A stretch of 64,000 bases of DNA from an uncultured Muribaculaceae bacterium (GCA_910586975.1 CAJUKX010000014.1:1-64000); one strand, 5' to 3'; shown: positions 54,270-62,765, numbered from the stretch's first letter. Numbers and translations are program-made. Notes: generated from the letters alone by a model not told the origin.

Positions 54270-55789
54270 GCGTTCAAATAATTTATGATATTAGTACGAA
54301 GATATTTTTCAGTCGCTGCAATCTCCTCATAGAAAGGACTGTCTTCAATAAAAACAGGGCATATATAGCGTATCGCATCGTACTGCTCCTTGGTCTTCGG
54401 AGATAGTTTGCCGGCGATTTTCAGACAGTCAGTTGCCTGAGCAAGTGCAATATAAAGGATAGACATCACTTGATAGGCATTGTCAATAACCTTTTTGCAT
54501 AGCAAAGCGCTGTTGGTGCCCATGCTTACGATATCCTGGTTGTCGTTGTTGTTTGGAATACTGTGCACATAGTTAGGCATAGCCAGAGTCTGACATTCTG
54601 CAGTTGTGGATGTCGCAGTAAACTGACAAGCCTGCATACCATAGTTCAGCCCCAGCGTTCCCATATTGAGGAATGGTGGCAAGATACCGTTGATACGGTC
54701 ATGGAATAGGTAATTAAGCTGACGTTCGGCGGTCATGGCTAATCTGACCATGGCAATTTTCACTTTGTCGGCTTCCAAAGAAATATAATCGCCATGGAAG
54801 TTACCGCCATGATATATATTCTTGGATTTGTAATCTACAATAGGATTATCGCAAGCAGAGTTGACCTCATTTTGAAGTATTTCAGAAGCGTTTTTAAGAG
54901 TATCGTAGATTGGCCCGTAAATCTGAGGGATGCAACGCAGGGAATAATATGCCTGAACCTTATGTTCAAAGTAGGTATCCTTGTTCTTGGCCGGATCATA
55001 CAATTCGTGCTCACGCTTCTGAAGATGCTTGCTGCCTTTGCTTACCTCTCTCAACCAACGAGCTATTACCTGCTGACCGGGTTGACGACGGCATTCATTC
55101 TCCTCTACCGACATATAGTCATCGAAAGAGTCTGCAATCTCATTAATCCATGCACCGGCTATAGCCGCGTATTTAAGCAGATTCTCTGCATAATACTGAT
55201 TGACTATTGACACACCGGTCATTACCGAAGTACCGTTAGTTACCGACAAGCCCTCGCGAACAAAAATACCCATAGGGGTAAGATGTTCCTCTTCCATTAC
55301 ATCAGCAGTAGGCCTCCATTCACCATTGAAGTGAACTTTGCCTTCTCCTATAAGGCAAAGAGCTATGTGAGCAAGTTGAACAAGGTCGCCACTTGCTCCC
55401 ACGCTTCCATGTTGAGGAATAAAAGGATATATACCGCGGTTTACAAATTCTTGCAAAAGCAAGATTACCGACGGATGGATTCCGGAACGGGCCTGTAGAA
55501 ATGTGCCAATACGAGCAATCATAGCCGACTTCACTTCTATATCAGAGAGTGGCTCGCCCACGCCGGTAGCATGACTGCGGATGATGTTATATTGAAGTTC
55601 CTTCAAATGATCATCACTCACACGCCATTGAGCCATCGGACCAAAGCCCGTATTGATGCCATATATTACTTTGTCCTTTACAAACTCTTTAAGGAAGTCA
55701 TGGCACAAGGCTACATTAACCATTTCTTCCTCGGGAATGGATAATGACTCACCTTTATATAATATATCATAAATGACTGATAATTCCAT
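54266..55789 (-). CDS. Aromatic amino acid ammonia-lyase (probable tyrosine ammonia-lyase)
   Basis: A 507-residue MIO-type lyase, the first gene of the pigment operon. The MIO-forming triad Ala-Ser-Gly is at 132-134 in GSVGASGDLVQL. RSHATGVG near 71 is the substrate pocket and YHGGNFHGDYI and HSIPNNNDNQDIVSMG are C-terminal signature stretches. The overall sequence strongly resembles, from memory, the Flavobacterium johnsoniae tyrosine ammonia-lyase. It should convert tyrosine to 4-coumarate and ammonia, supplying the aryl starter. The start at 55789 is chosen over an upstream extension, because family members begin near this residue and the 5' hairpin lies just before. Confidence 0.9.
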   Translation of the reverse strand: MELSVIYDILYKGESLSIPEEEMVNVALCHDFLKEFVKDKVIYGINTGFGPMAQWRVSDDHLKELQYNIIRSHATGVGEPLSDIEVKSAMIARIGTFLQARSGIHPSVILLLQEFVNRGIYPFIPQHGSVGASGDLVQLAHIALCLIGEGKVHFNGEWRPTADVMEEEHLTPMGIFVREGLSVTNGTSVMTGVSIVNQYYAENLLKYAAIAGAWINEIADSFDDYMSVEENECRRQPGQQVIARWLREVSKGSKHLQKREHELYDPAKNKDTYFEHKVQAYYSLRCIPQIYGPIYDTLKNASEILQNEVNSACDNPIVDYKSKNIYHGGNFHGDYISLEADKVKIAMVRLAMTAERQLNYLFHDRINGILPPFLNMGTLGLNYGMQACQFTATSTTAECQTLAMPNYVHSIPNNNDNQDIVSMGTNSALLCKKVIDNAYQVMSILYIALAQATDCLKIAGKLSPKTKEQYDAIRYICPVFIEDSPFYEEIAATEKYLRTNIINYLNA

Positions 55790-55796
55790 AGATAAA

Positions 55797-55840
55797 CAAT
55801 TGCATAGATAAGCTCCATATGAGAGCGTAGCATGCAATTG
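55797..55840 (-). promoter_or_regulatory. 5' leader hairpin before the ammonia-lyase gene
   Basis: A perfect 9 bp inverted repeat (CAATTGCAT and ATGCAATTG, 26 bases apart) with an inner GCTC/GAGC stem forms a hairpin that starts directly beside the -7 box and ends 8 bases before the ATG. It would be at the very 5' end of the 24 kb transcript, where it could stabilise the RNA or control translation. Confidence 0.55.
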
Positions 55841-55848
55841 CAAAAATA
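55841..55848 (-). promoter_or_regulatory. -7 box of the aryl polyene-like operon
   Basis: On the minus strand this reads TATTTTTG, an exact TAnnTTTG match. A TTTG occurs 24 bases further upstream (55873-55876), a little more than the usual 19-21. The leader to the ammonia-lyase ATG would be about 45 bases. Confidence 0.5.
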
Positions 55849-55906
55849 CAAAAAAAATCCCATACTTAAAAACAAATTTTTCGGACATTTCGGACTATAA
55901 ATTTCA

Positions 55907-55936
55907 TTGTCAATCCGATTGGAATAGCTATTTTTG
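55907..55936 (+). promoter_or_regulatory. Promoter of the WG-repeat-like gene
   Basis: TTG at 55907-55909, a 19-base spacer and TATTTTTG at 55929-55936 agree well with the Bacteroidetes -33/-7 consensus. The ATG at 55966 is 29 bases downstream. It is back-to-back with the pigment operon promoter. Confidence 0.65.
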
Positions 55937-55965
55937 CCCCATCAATATATTCTAAATAGTTACTA

Positions 55966-56757
55966 ATGGCTACAATACCTAATCATGCACATCAATTCAC
56001 TTCCGAAGAAGAAATGAAGAGCTATTATGATCACCTTCGGTATTGGCGTACTTGTGTTGTCAATACTAATGAGGTTATTGTGCCGACCCAAGAGGAAGCC
56101 AAGGAATACCTCGTTATGCTTCTGGATAAGAATTTTAACCGATTCGGGTCAAAGGCGTTCAGAAAATATGAGGAGCGGTATGATTGGCGCCCTCAGAAGT
56201 TTGAAGAAGATGGATGTGTAGGGCTGAGGACACCAACAGGCGAAGTGTTGCTGCCGCCAATATTTTCTGATGCGTTCAACCAATTCCGGGCAGTACCAAG
56301 CGTGCCCGACTTTATACCTGTATACAATGGTAAAGCGTGGGCGCTCGCATCAACCGGCGAACGCCCTGTAATTGTGACCGATTTTTGTTATAGATGCATA
56401 ATGCCGGAGCGATGGGACGGAATAATATACTTTGTTCAGGATGCCGATACCGGCAAATGGGGTGCACTCAGCAGCATTGTGCCAATTACTAATAATAGGC
56501 AACCTTTGAGAAGCCGAGAAGCAATAAGTGTGACTGAATTACTTCCTCCGGTTGCTGATTCTATATACGAAGATCACCTCTACACTGACTGCGCTCCGAC
56601 AACATTCTGGATAACACGTAAGGGCGATAAGATAGGATTGCTGACGCCCTTCACAGCGACTGAAATAATATATAACAGTTATAAGTGCGACCCTGACGAA
56701 GTTTGGATAGACTTAACCACCGACGATGGCAAAACATGCCGTGTCACAGAATTTTGA
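55966..56757 (+). CDS. WG-repeat-like hypothetical protein
   Basis: A 263-residue cytosolic protein without signal peptide. Residues about 90-260 contain degenerate WG (KWG-type) beta repeats: GLRTPTGEVLLPPIFSDA, WALASTGERPVIVTDF, KWGALSS and IGLLTPFTATEIIYNSY. Such repeats occur in many poorly characterised Bacteroidetes proteins. The first 90 residues (EEMKSYYDHLRYWR, an alpha-rich start) are a separate domain I do not recognise. It is transcribed divergently from the pigment operon and may be unrelated to it. Confidence 0.7.
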   Translation: MATIPNHAHQFTSEEEMKSYYDHLRYWRTCVVNTNEVIVPTQEEAKEYLVMLLDKNFNRFGSKAFRKYEERYDWRPQKFEEDGCVGLRTPTGEVLLPPIFSDAFNQFRAVPSVPDFIPVYNGKAWALASTGERPVIVTDFCYRCIMPERWDGIIYFVQDADTGKWGALSSIVPITNNRQPLRSREAISVTELLPPVADSIYEDHLYTDCAPTTFWITRKGDKIGLLTPFTATEIIYNSYKCDPDEVWIDLTTDDGKTCRVTEF

Positions 56758-56826
56758 CAAATATTTTCAACTGCGCAGCTAAGTAAGCAGTTACTTACAA
56801 ACTCTAATTCCACTCTATATCATAAA

Positions 56827-58212
56827 ATGAAAGATATCAAATGTCCGAATTGTGGAACAATGTTCCAAGTAGATGACTCCATCTACGCCGCTATTCTTGA
56901 ACAAGTACGCAGCATTGAGTTCAATAACGAAGTTGACCGCCGCATGGCTGAACTTCGTGAGCAGTTCAAAACCAAGGAGGAAGCTGTGCGCACCTCGGCC
57001 GAGAAAGACTACGAGAAACAGCTGTCTCAGAAAGATATCGAAATGGGCCGGCTTGAAACTGAGCTTGCCCGTCTTAAAGGTATTATCAACAACTACGAAG
57101 CCACTAAAAAATCAGAGATAAGCGAACTTGAAAACGCCAAGGCAAAAGAGATATTTGATGTCATAAGTGCTAAAGACAAACTGATAGCCGAATTGGAATC
57201 ACAGATTTCAAACAGTGCAGAAGCACATAAGGTTGCCATCCTTGAAGAACGCAACTCAATGGCGGCAGATGTACAGCAGAAGGAAAAACGCATCATAGAG
57301 CTTGAATCGAAACTCGAATCTGATAAACTTGCAGCCGAAAAACGCGAAGTCCAACTCCGCGAACAGCATAAGCTGCAGCTACAAGATAAAGAGGCAGAGA
57401 TTGAACGCCTGCGTGACTATCGCCTGCGCCTGTCAACCAAGATGGTCGGCGAGACACTGGAGCAACACTGCTCAATCAAATTTGATGAAGCTCAGAGCAT
57501 GGGCCTGTTCCCCAATGCCACTTTCGTTAAAGACAATCAGGCCGTTGAGGGAACCAAAGGCGACTTCATCTTCCGTGATTACGTAGATGGTGAAGAATAC
57601 GTGTCAATCATGTTTGAGATGAAAAACGAGATGGATGCCACAACCACCAAACATCGCAACGACGACTTTCTGGAAAAGCTCGATAAAGACCGTCAACGTA
57701 AAAATTGCGAATATGCTGTGCTGGTTTCTATGCTTGAGCAGGACAACGAGCTATATAACAACGGGATTGTTGACAAGAGCCATCGCTATCCCAAGATGAT
57801 CGTAATCCGTCCGCAATTCTTCATGCCGGTGCTCCGGCTCATCAGCGAGGGTGCAAAGCGAGGCTTCCTCGACCGCCATGCTCTCATTAAAGAGTTGGAA
57901 GCGGCGAAGAATCAATCAATGGACTTCGCCAAATTCGAGGAAAGAATCAATCGTTTCCGAACTACCTTCAGCAAGAGTGTAATGGACGCGCACAAGAAAT
58001 ATGCAGCCGCCAATGATGGGATTGATAAGGTTATCGAAATGCTTGAGAAGCAGATAAAAGCGCTCCGTGATGTAAAAGCCAATTTCGATGCTTCGGAGCA
58101 AAAACTCCTCAAAGCCAACGAAATAGCCAATGAAGATTTGACAATCAAAAAACTCACTTACGGCACACCCTCCATACGCAAAATGATAGAAGATGCAGCC
58201 GGTACTAAGTAA
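56827..58212 (+). CDS. DUF2130 coiled-coil protein
   Basis: A 461-residue protein. A short CPNCGTMF zinc-ribbon-like half site opens the sequence; a long coiled coil (about 25-215, rich in E/K/Q/L heptads) follows, and a C-terminal DUF2130 domain near 215-400 (KMVGETLEQHCSIKFDEAQ, EGTKGDFIFRDY, SIMFEMKNEMDATTTKH) resembles a PD-(D/E)XK-like nuclease fold, which would fit the conserved E/D/K residues but is an inference. It lies 69 bases after the WG-type gene. Similar genes are widespread and of unknown function. Confidence 0.85.
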   Translation: MKDIKCPNCGTMFQVDDSIYAAILEQVRSIEFNNEVDRRMAELREQFKTKEEAVRTSAEKDYEKQLSQKDIEMGRLETELARLKGIINNYEATKKSEISELENAKAKEIFDVISAKDKLIAELESQISNSAEAHKVAILEERNSMAADVQQKEKRIIELESKLESDKLAAEKREVQLREQHKLQLQDKEAEIERLRDYRLRLSTKMVGETLEQHCSIKFDEAQSMGLFPNATFVKDNQAVEGTKGDFIFRDYVDGEEYVSIMFEMKNEMDATTTKHRNDDFLEKLDKDRQRKNCEYAVLVSMLEQDNELYNNGIVDKSHRYPKMIVIRPQFFMPVLRLISEGAKRGFLDRHALIKELEAAKNQSMDFAKFEERINRFRTTFSKSVMDAHKKYAAANDGIDKVIEMLEKQIKALRDVKANFDASEQKLLKANEIANEDLTIKKLTYGTPSIRKMIEDAAGTK

Positions 58213-58224
58213 ATAAAAATATTA

Positions 58225-58277
58225 TTACTGTCCGCTAAAAAATTTTTAGTGGTGATAATTCTTTTAGCGGACAGTAA
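58225..58277. repeat. Perfect 16 bp inverted repeat
   Basis: TTACTGTCCGCTAAAA (58225-58240) and its exact complement TTTTAGCGGACAGTAA (58262-58277) flank a 21-base A/T-rich loop. No T-run follows on either side, so it is not a textbook terminator of the DUF2130 gene. The ends may be an insertion-sequence relic or a very small palindromic element. Confidence 0.65.
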
Positions 58278-58349
58278 CAAAAATAATCAGTAACTTCGTA
58301 ATGTAATAATCATTACTTTTGCATAAATACGGTCGGGTAATTCAGAAAA

Positions 58350-58922
58350 TTATTTCTTTGAAATAGCGGTGCCGTCGTGGAAGGCTTTGCCTACTACAGC
58401 GCCAAGCTCGCGGTATGTATTTGTTTCGGAATCGAATGATATGGGGCGAAGTTTGTCGTAGTCTACTTTGCCGTGTTCGTTGAGTATAGCCGGGTCGGCG
58501 AGAACATTTAGCACTCGGGCCACAATATGCGCATCGCCCTTATAATCATCTATAGATATTACCTCACACTCCATTGTGAGCGGAAATTCTTCAAATACAG
58601 GAGCATTTACATGTTGGCTTTTTACAAACTTTGCGCGCGACTTTGCGACTTTGTCGGGATGCTCATTTGCTGAGACCAGGCCGAAATAATCGCAGAGTAC
58701 GTGGGTGTCTACAGTGCCTATTGCTACAGTAAACTGATTGTTGAGCTTAATATTAGCAGTGGTCTTATGGCCGGCATCGAGCAGCAGTGTAAGTTCTTCA
58801 TAACCGCATTGAGTTCCCCATGCTGCGTTCATGGCATCGGGGTTTCCGTCGGCGTCGTATGTCCCGATAATCAGTACCGGAAGCGGCGTCATTACAATCT
58901 TGCTTTTTATAATTTCTTTCAT
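58350..58922 (-). CDS. Flavin reductase-like FMN-binding protein
   Basis: A 190-residue protein of the flavin reductase-like domain family. It begins TPLPVLIIGTYDADGNPDAMNAAWG, typical for the FMN-binding start of this group; the FMN-contact segment GHKTTANIKLNNQFTVAIG and the later DYFGLVSANEHPDKV follow. The product probably uses FMN to reduce an unknown substrate or act as an electron carrier. It faces the DUF2130 gene convergently and lies 67 bases downstream of the DUF362 gene, on the same strand. Confidence 0.88.
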   Translation of the reverse strand: MKEIIKSKIVMTPLPVLIIGTYDADGNPDAMNAAWGTQCGYEELTLLLDAGHKTTANIKLNNQFTVAIGTVDTHVLCDYFGLVSANEHPDKVAKSRAKFVKSQHVNAPVFEEFPLTMECEVISIDDYKGDAHIVARVLNVLADPAILNEHGKVDYDKLRPISFDSETNTYRELGAVVGKAFHDGTAISKK

Positions 58923-58989
58923 GACAATAGTAAAAACTTGTTTATTACTCTAACAACATTCAGACAGTTGTTGTTTCGAGCCATATTTT

Positions 58990-59937
58990 TCACTTATCAA
59001 GGTCGATGATTTCGTATTGGGTAGAACCAAGGCCTATTGCCTCGGCATGGTCAATGGTATGCAGACCGTGGCGGCTGTTGATTCGCTCTTTGAGCGGAGC
59101 GATGTCATTTCCTTCTGAGGCGGTCATATTGAAAATTATATCGCAGCAGGCCTTGTCGAGCGCAACGGGATCGGTGGATGCGAGTATACCATAGTCGGCC
59201 ACCTTCACCTCTTCGGGATGAGCCACGCAGTCGCAGTCAACCGACATATTGTTCATAACATTGATGTATATGATATTTTCGCCAAAATAATCGGCTACGC
59301 CCTGAGCTGCAGCGGCCATTGATTCAAGGAATACATCCTGCTCGGCAATGTTTTGCCAGATGCCTTCTACCGTTTCAAGTTTTCCGCCTGTATGAATATA
59401 AGCTTTGCCGTCGGCTGATGCCACGCCTATACTTGCGTTTTTCAGCACACCTCCGTAGCCACCCATCGGATGACCCTTGAAGTGCGCCAGGTTTACCATA
59501 TATGTGTAGCGCGGCAGATGGCTGCCTACAATATCGTACTTTATGTGCCGTCGGTCGCGCACGGGAATTTTCATCTGTCCTTCCTCGTCCATAAGGTCTA
59601 CCGGAGCAATCGAGTCGAAACCATGCTCATGCACGGTCTGCCAATGTGCTTCGAATGAATTTCGTTTGCCACCGTATGCGGTGTTACATTCCACTATTGT
59701 ACCGTGAACACTGTCAACCAGATTCTTTATAAGAGTCGGCTTAAGGTAGTTGGGATTGCCGGCTTCGCCGGTACTGATTTTTACGGCTACACGATGACCG
59801 TCGGCCGGACGACCAAGGGCTTTGTAAAGTTTTACGAGCGCTTCGGGTGTGATATCACGAGTCATGTACACCTTGGATTGTGCCGAAGCCGACAGCATTA
59901 TGAATACGGCACAGGCAAACAAAAAAATCTTTTTCAT
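58990..59937 (-). CDS. Exported DUF362 family protein
   Basis: A 315-residue protein from the ATG at 59937. Residues 1-20 are a signal peptide (KIFLFACAVFIMLSASAQS). The DUF362 domain follows (KISTGEAGNPNYLKPTLIKN, MVNLAHFKGHPMGGYGGVLKN, GILASTDPVALDKACCD), with the conserved His/Gly segment FKGHPMGG. DUF362 proteins often occur with Fe-S proteins, but no ferredoxin Cys set is present here. The longer frame to 60084 has no credible start. Function is unknown. Confidence 0.85.
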   Translation of the reverse strand: MKKIFLFACAVFIMLSASAQSKVYMTRDITPEALVKLYKALGRPADGHRVAVKISTGEAGNPNYLKPTLIKNLVDSVHGTIVECNTAYGGKRNSFEAHWQTVHEHGFDSIAPVDLMDEEGQMKIPVRDRRHIKYDIVGSHLPRYTYMVNLAHFKGHPMGGYGGVLKNASIGVASADGKAYIHTGGKLETVEGIWQNIAEQDVFLESMAAAAQGVADYFGENIIYINVMNNMSVDCDCVAHPEEVKVADYGILASTDPVALDKACCDIIFNMTASEGNDIAPLKERINSRHGLHTIDHAEAIGLGSTQYEIIDLDK

Positions 59938-59966
59938 AAATTTTAATCTCGTTGTTATAATTTTTA

Positions 59967-59974
59967 CAAAATTA
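59967..59974 (-). promoter_or_regulatory. Putative -7 box of the DUF362 gene
   Basis: On the minus strand it reads TAATTTTG, a TAnnTTTG match 29 bases upstream of the ATG at 59937. There is no matching -33 box. Confidence 0.4.
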
Positions 59975-60059
59975 GTAAATAAAAATTTTATAATAAAATT
60001 TACCTTAGATGAAACTATTTTTTTAATATTGAGTCTAAAGAGTAAAAAGCAATAATAAT

Positions 60060-60662
60060 ATGACCTTGCAACTGACTCCGGCACAATTCGAGCTGCCTGT
60101 AGCTTTAAGGCTAAGCATAGCGCTAACGCACCTACAGGCGGCTGTGATGAAATTTGCCGGAATAACTCAAACAGATGAATCAGAATCGCTCCAACGAGAT
60201 TTCATAGAGCTGATAACAAAAGAAAACGCCAATATCTCCAGAATATGTTTCTCATACGCAGGCTCTGTAGCCGACTTTGACGATCTGCGTCAGGATGCCC
60301 TCATTAATATATGGCGCGGCATGAAAACATTTCGTGAAGAATCATCACGTAGCACCTGGGTCTATCGCGTCACCATCAACTCATGCTTGTCAACAATCCG
60401 CAAACAGAGCCGTCATAAGCATGAAAGCCTGGAACAACTATATAATATGATAGAAACCGACAACGACAACCGTGAGGCTATAGAACAGATGCATCGCATA
60501 ATATCTACTCTGAATAGAGAAGATAAGGCAATAATAATGATGTGGCTCGATGAGATGGGATATGATGAAATCGCTGCAAATATGGGACTTAACCGTAATA
60601 CCGTTGCCACCCGTATCAAGCGCATAAAGGATAAAATAGCTAATAAATATAACCGAATATGA
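60060..60662 (+). CDS. ECF-type RNA polymerase sigma factor
   Basis: A 200-residue sigma-70 family ECF factor. Region 2 is DFDDLRQDALINIWRGMKTF, followed by STWVYRVTINSCLSTIRK, and region 4 is DEMGYDEIAANMGLNRNTVATRIKRIKDKI. The N-terminal 29 residues to the internal Met at 60147 (MKFAGITQTDESESLQ) have little resemblance to ECF factors; the true start may be at 60147, which would also free space for a promoter. It is followed with 4-base overlap by a membrane protein that may be its anti-sigma partner. Confidence 0.88.
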   Translation: MTLQLTPAQFELPVALRLSIALTHLQAAVMKFAGITQTDESESLQRDFIELITKENANISRICFSYAGSVADFDDLRQDALINIWRGMKTFREESSRSTWVYRVTINSCLSTIRKQSRHKHESLEQLYNMIETDNDNREAIEQMHRIISTLNREDKAIIMMWLDEMGYDEIAANMGLNRNTVATRIKRIKDKIANKYNRI

Positions 60663-61234
60663 ATACCGAGATAAACAATCTTGAGGACATCAAGAAAATC
60701 TGGCGCGAAATGGGAACCGCATTTCACACCGAATCCTATTGCACCACACCCGAAGCCCTGAACAACAAGCGCACCACTCTCGACCGGTTGCGTCGGCGAT
60801 ACATGTCCTTTATAATCTTTTCAATCAGCGCCGGCATCATAGAATTCCCTATAATATTGCACTTAGGCTCATTAGGTTTCCTGCCTGATAATCTTAAATG
60901 GCCTGTTGCCATCTCGTTTATGATTATGATGTTGATAGAAGCATGTATTGATTTTTGGTTTTGGAAAGGCACAGGCCGCATCTGTCCCCTTACAATGACC
61001 GTCAGCGATCTTTCTTCAATGGCTTTGTATTATAAAAAATGTCATATCAAATCCATCATGGTATGTACGCCCATGGCTCTCGGATGGATTATATTCTTCA
61101 TTTATGCAGCATCACTGGCCAATTTCTTCCCCATATTCGGTATAATAACCGGAGCGGCAGTAGGACTGTTTTTTGGCATACGAGCATTAAAACGGTTCAT
61201 GGCTGAATACAAGAGCCTGTATAGCAACAATTAG
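60659..61234 (+). CDS. Membrane protein paired with the ECF sigma factor
   Basis: A 191-residue protein with a cytosolic N-terminus (about 50 residues, KIWREMGTAFHTES and a basic RRRYMSF segment) and about four membrane helices (near 50-68, 82-100, 128-150 and 152-172). It overlaps the sigma factor by 4 bases (ATGA). The arrangement suggests an anti-sigma or sensor function, although no ZAS/anti-sigma motif is recognisable. The 3' end overlaps the convergent GNAT gene by 4 bases. Confidence 0.7.
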   Translation: MNTEINNLEDIKKIWREMGTAFHTESYCTTPEALNNKRTTLDRLRRRYMSFIIFSISAGIIEFPIILHLGSLGFLPDNLKWPVAISFMIMMLIEACIDFWFWKGTGRICPLTMTVSDLSSMALYYKKCHIKSIMVCTPMALGWIIFFIYAASLANFFPIFGIITGAAVGLFFGIRALKRFMAEYKSLYSNN

Positions 61235-61716
61235 CCGTTCAACATGTGGAATGCAAGGCGGGGTGTACCGTCGCTTATATGAATAATGCCACAGTACTTG
61301 AATCCCCGCTTATTTATCCAGGCGAGCATAGGTATATTATTCTCGTGAGTGTCGATACGTATATCTATGTTCTTGCGTTTGCAGAAGTCGAGGGCGACAT
61401 CGGCAATGCCCTTGGCTCCGGCAGCTGCGGCTATGCGATGTATGGTGCCGTAGGGATTGTCATTTAACCATTCACCTTCGATTTCCGAATATGTAGGATC
61501 ACTGCCTGAAATAAAGGTAAATACACCTGCCGCCGAGCCATTATGCTCTATCAGATAACTGTTGCCTGCGCGAATGTCATTCAATATAATATCGCGTGAC
61601 GGATATCCGTTGACCCACTGACAGGTATTGCCAAAGCTACGCATGAAACTGCGAGCATGGTCATAAATCTGCATTATTGCATCAATATCGGCGGGAGTTG
61701 ATTGTCTTACTTTCAT
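61231..61716 (-). CDS. GNAT-family N-acetyltransferase
   Basis: A 161-residue acetyltransferase. The fold begins MKVRQSTPADIDAIMQIYDHAR, and the acetyl-CoA segment (IHRIAAAAGAKGIADVALDFCKRK) corresponds to motif A with a relaxed Q/RxxGxG/A pattern. The C-terminal NIPMLAWINKRGFKYCGII is typical for the family. The acceptor cannot be assigned. It starts 10 bases after the stop of the 70-residue gene. Confidence 0.88.
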   Translation of the reverse strand: MKVRQSTPADIDAIMQIYDHARSFMRSFGNTCQWVNGYPSRDIILNDIRAGNSYLIEHNGSAAGVFTFISGSDPTYSEIEGEWLNDNPYGTIHRIAAAAGAKGIADVALDFCKRKNIDIRIDTHENNIPMLAWINKRGFKYCGIIHISDGTPRLAFHMLNG

Positions 61717-61726
61717 TTATCAAAAT

Positions 61727-61939
61727 TTAAATGGCCCAATCCACGCGGTGATAATCGGTGTGAGAGCTGCCCATGTTGGCAAGTATACATGCGTAATGCA
61801 CCAAGGTGGTACCGCTGAAAAGCTTCAACATGGTTATGTCGTAGGGCTGCAGATTGACTGATACAGACTTGGGAGATGAAGATTCCTTGCCGTGGAAAAC
61901 GAAATGAACAAGAGTCTTGGTTGAATTTTGCTTTTGCAT
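61727..61939 (-). CDS. Small hypothetical protein
   Basis: A 70-residue frame, no signal peptide or membrane segment, with a beta-rich pattern (TLVHFVFHGKE, SVSVNLQPYDITML, TTLVHYACILANMG). It has an exact -7-type box (TAACTTTG on the minus strand) 44 bases upstream and is 10 bases before the GNAT gene, which supports a real gene. I do not recognise the family. Confidence 0.55.
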   Translation of the reverse strand: MQKQNSTKTLVHFVFHGKESSSPKSVSVNLQPYDITMLKLFSGTTLVHYACILANMGSSHTDYHRVDWAI

Positions 61940-61982
61940 GGTCGTAGGATTTTGTGATTTGTCAATGGTTTTATTTACATCA

Positions 61983-61990
61983 CAAAGTTA
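61983..61990 (-). promoter_or_regulatory. Putative -7 box of the 70-residue gene
   Basis: On the minus strand it reads TAACTTTG, an exact TAnnTTTG match. No convincing -33 element at the standard distance. Confidence 0.45.
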
Positions 61991-62048
61991 TGTCAACACA
62001 TGTGCAATATTCTATCACCCATTGTTTAAAATTTCAAAAAAACGGTTG

Positions 62049-62765
62049 TCAAATATAACGAATGACAGCGTAAATCATTATTCCCAGCGTGGTAAGTATG
62101 CCTGTAATTATCATCACATCGGCAATGTGGAATTTTGCCCTGCTCGGACTGTGAGAGAATAGGAACGACAGGTTAATGCGTATGGTTCGCTTATAGTTAA
62201 TCAGCATCGACCCTATGCATAGTCTGAAAATTCCATAGAAAAAGCCACCGTAAAACAAGCCTATAAGGGCACCGACCAACAGGTCGCCAGGATAATGAAC
62301 GCCAAGGTATATACGCGAATAGCAATTCATCACAGCCCACGCAAACAGTGTGAACATGAGTCGCTTGGTAGGCAATGCCATGGTCATGATAGAAGCGAAC
62401 GCAAAGGTATTGGCGGCATGGCACGACGGGAAGCCGTAGCTACCTCCACGGTATCCGTTGACTATGTGTACAAGGCTGTTAAGCGGATTCTCAAGATTGG
62501 CCGGACGAAGCCTTTCGACAAACGGACGGATAAAAGTTGCACAGGTCTGGTCGCTCATAGTTACTGCCCCGACTGTGCAGAAAAACAGTATCAGCCCTAC
62601 CTTCCATCCATAAAAACGCATTATCATAAGGAACGTGGCCATATATAGCGGCACCCATACCCATCTGGATGAAAAACAATACATGAATGTATCTAATATC
62701 GGATGGTGCAAGCCGTTAAAAAACAGAAATATCTGAGTATCTATATCAAGTATTGATTCAATCAT
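62049..62765 (-). CDS. PAP2-family membrane phosphatase
   Basis: A 238-residue membrane phosphatase. The acid phosphatase motifs are present in order: an RPFVERLRP segment near 78-86, PSCHAAN near 115 (PSGH with Cys for Gly), and SRIYLGVHYPGDLLVG near 150. Five or six membrane helices surround them. It may dephosphorylate a lipid pyrophosphate (undecaprenyl-PP or lipid A 1-phosphate). Its start overlaps the LtaS-like gene stop by 4 bases, so it is the second gene of that operon. Confidence 0.9.
   Translation of the reverse strand: MIESILDIDTQIFLFFNGLHHPILDTFMYCFSSRWVWVPLYMATFLMIMRFYGWKVGLILFFCTVGAVTMSDQTCATFIRPFVERLRPANLENPLNSLVHIVNGYRGGSYGFPSCHAANTFAFASIMTMALPTKRLMFTLFAWAVMNCYSRIYLGVHYPGDLLVGALIGLFYGGFFYGIFRLCIGSMLINYKRTIRINLSFLFSHSPSRAKFHIADVMIITGILTTLGIMIYAVIRYI

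Noticed and set aside
32062..55789. True flexirubin (dialkylresorcinol) cluster
   Set aside because: No DarA-like aromatase/cyclase or DarB-like KAS III gene is present in the window, so the resorcinol half cannot be made from these genes.
58952..58972. AACAAC/GTTGTT hairpin between the flavin reductase and DUF362 genes
   Set aside because: Six weak base pairs and no T-run; too weak to call a terminator.
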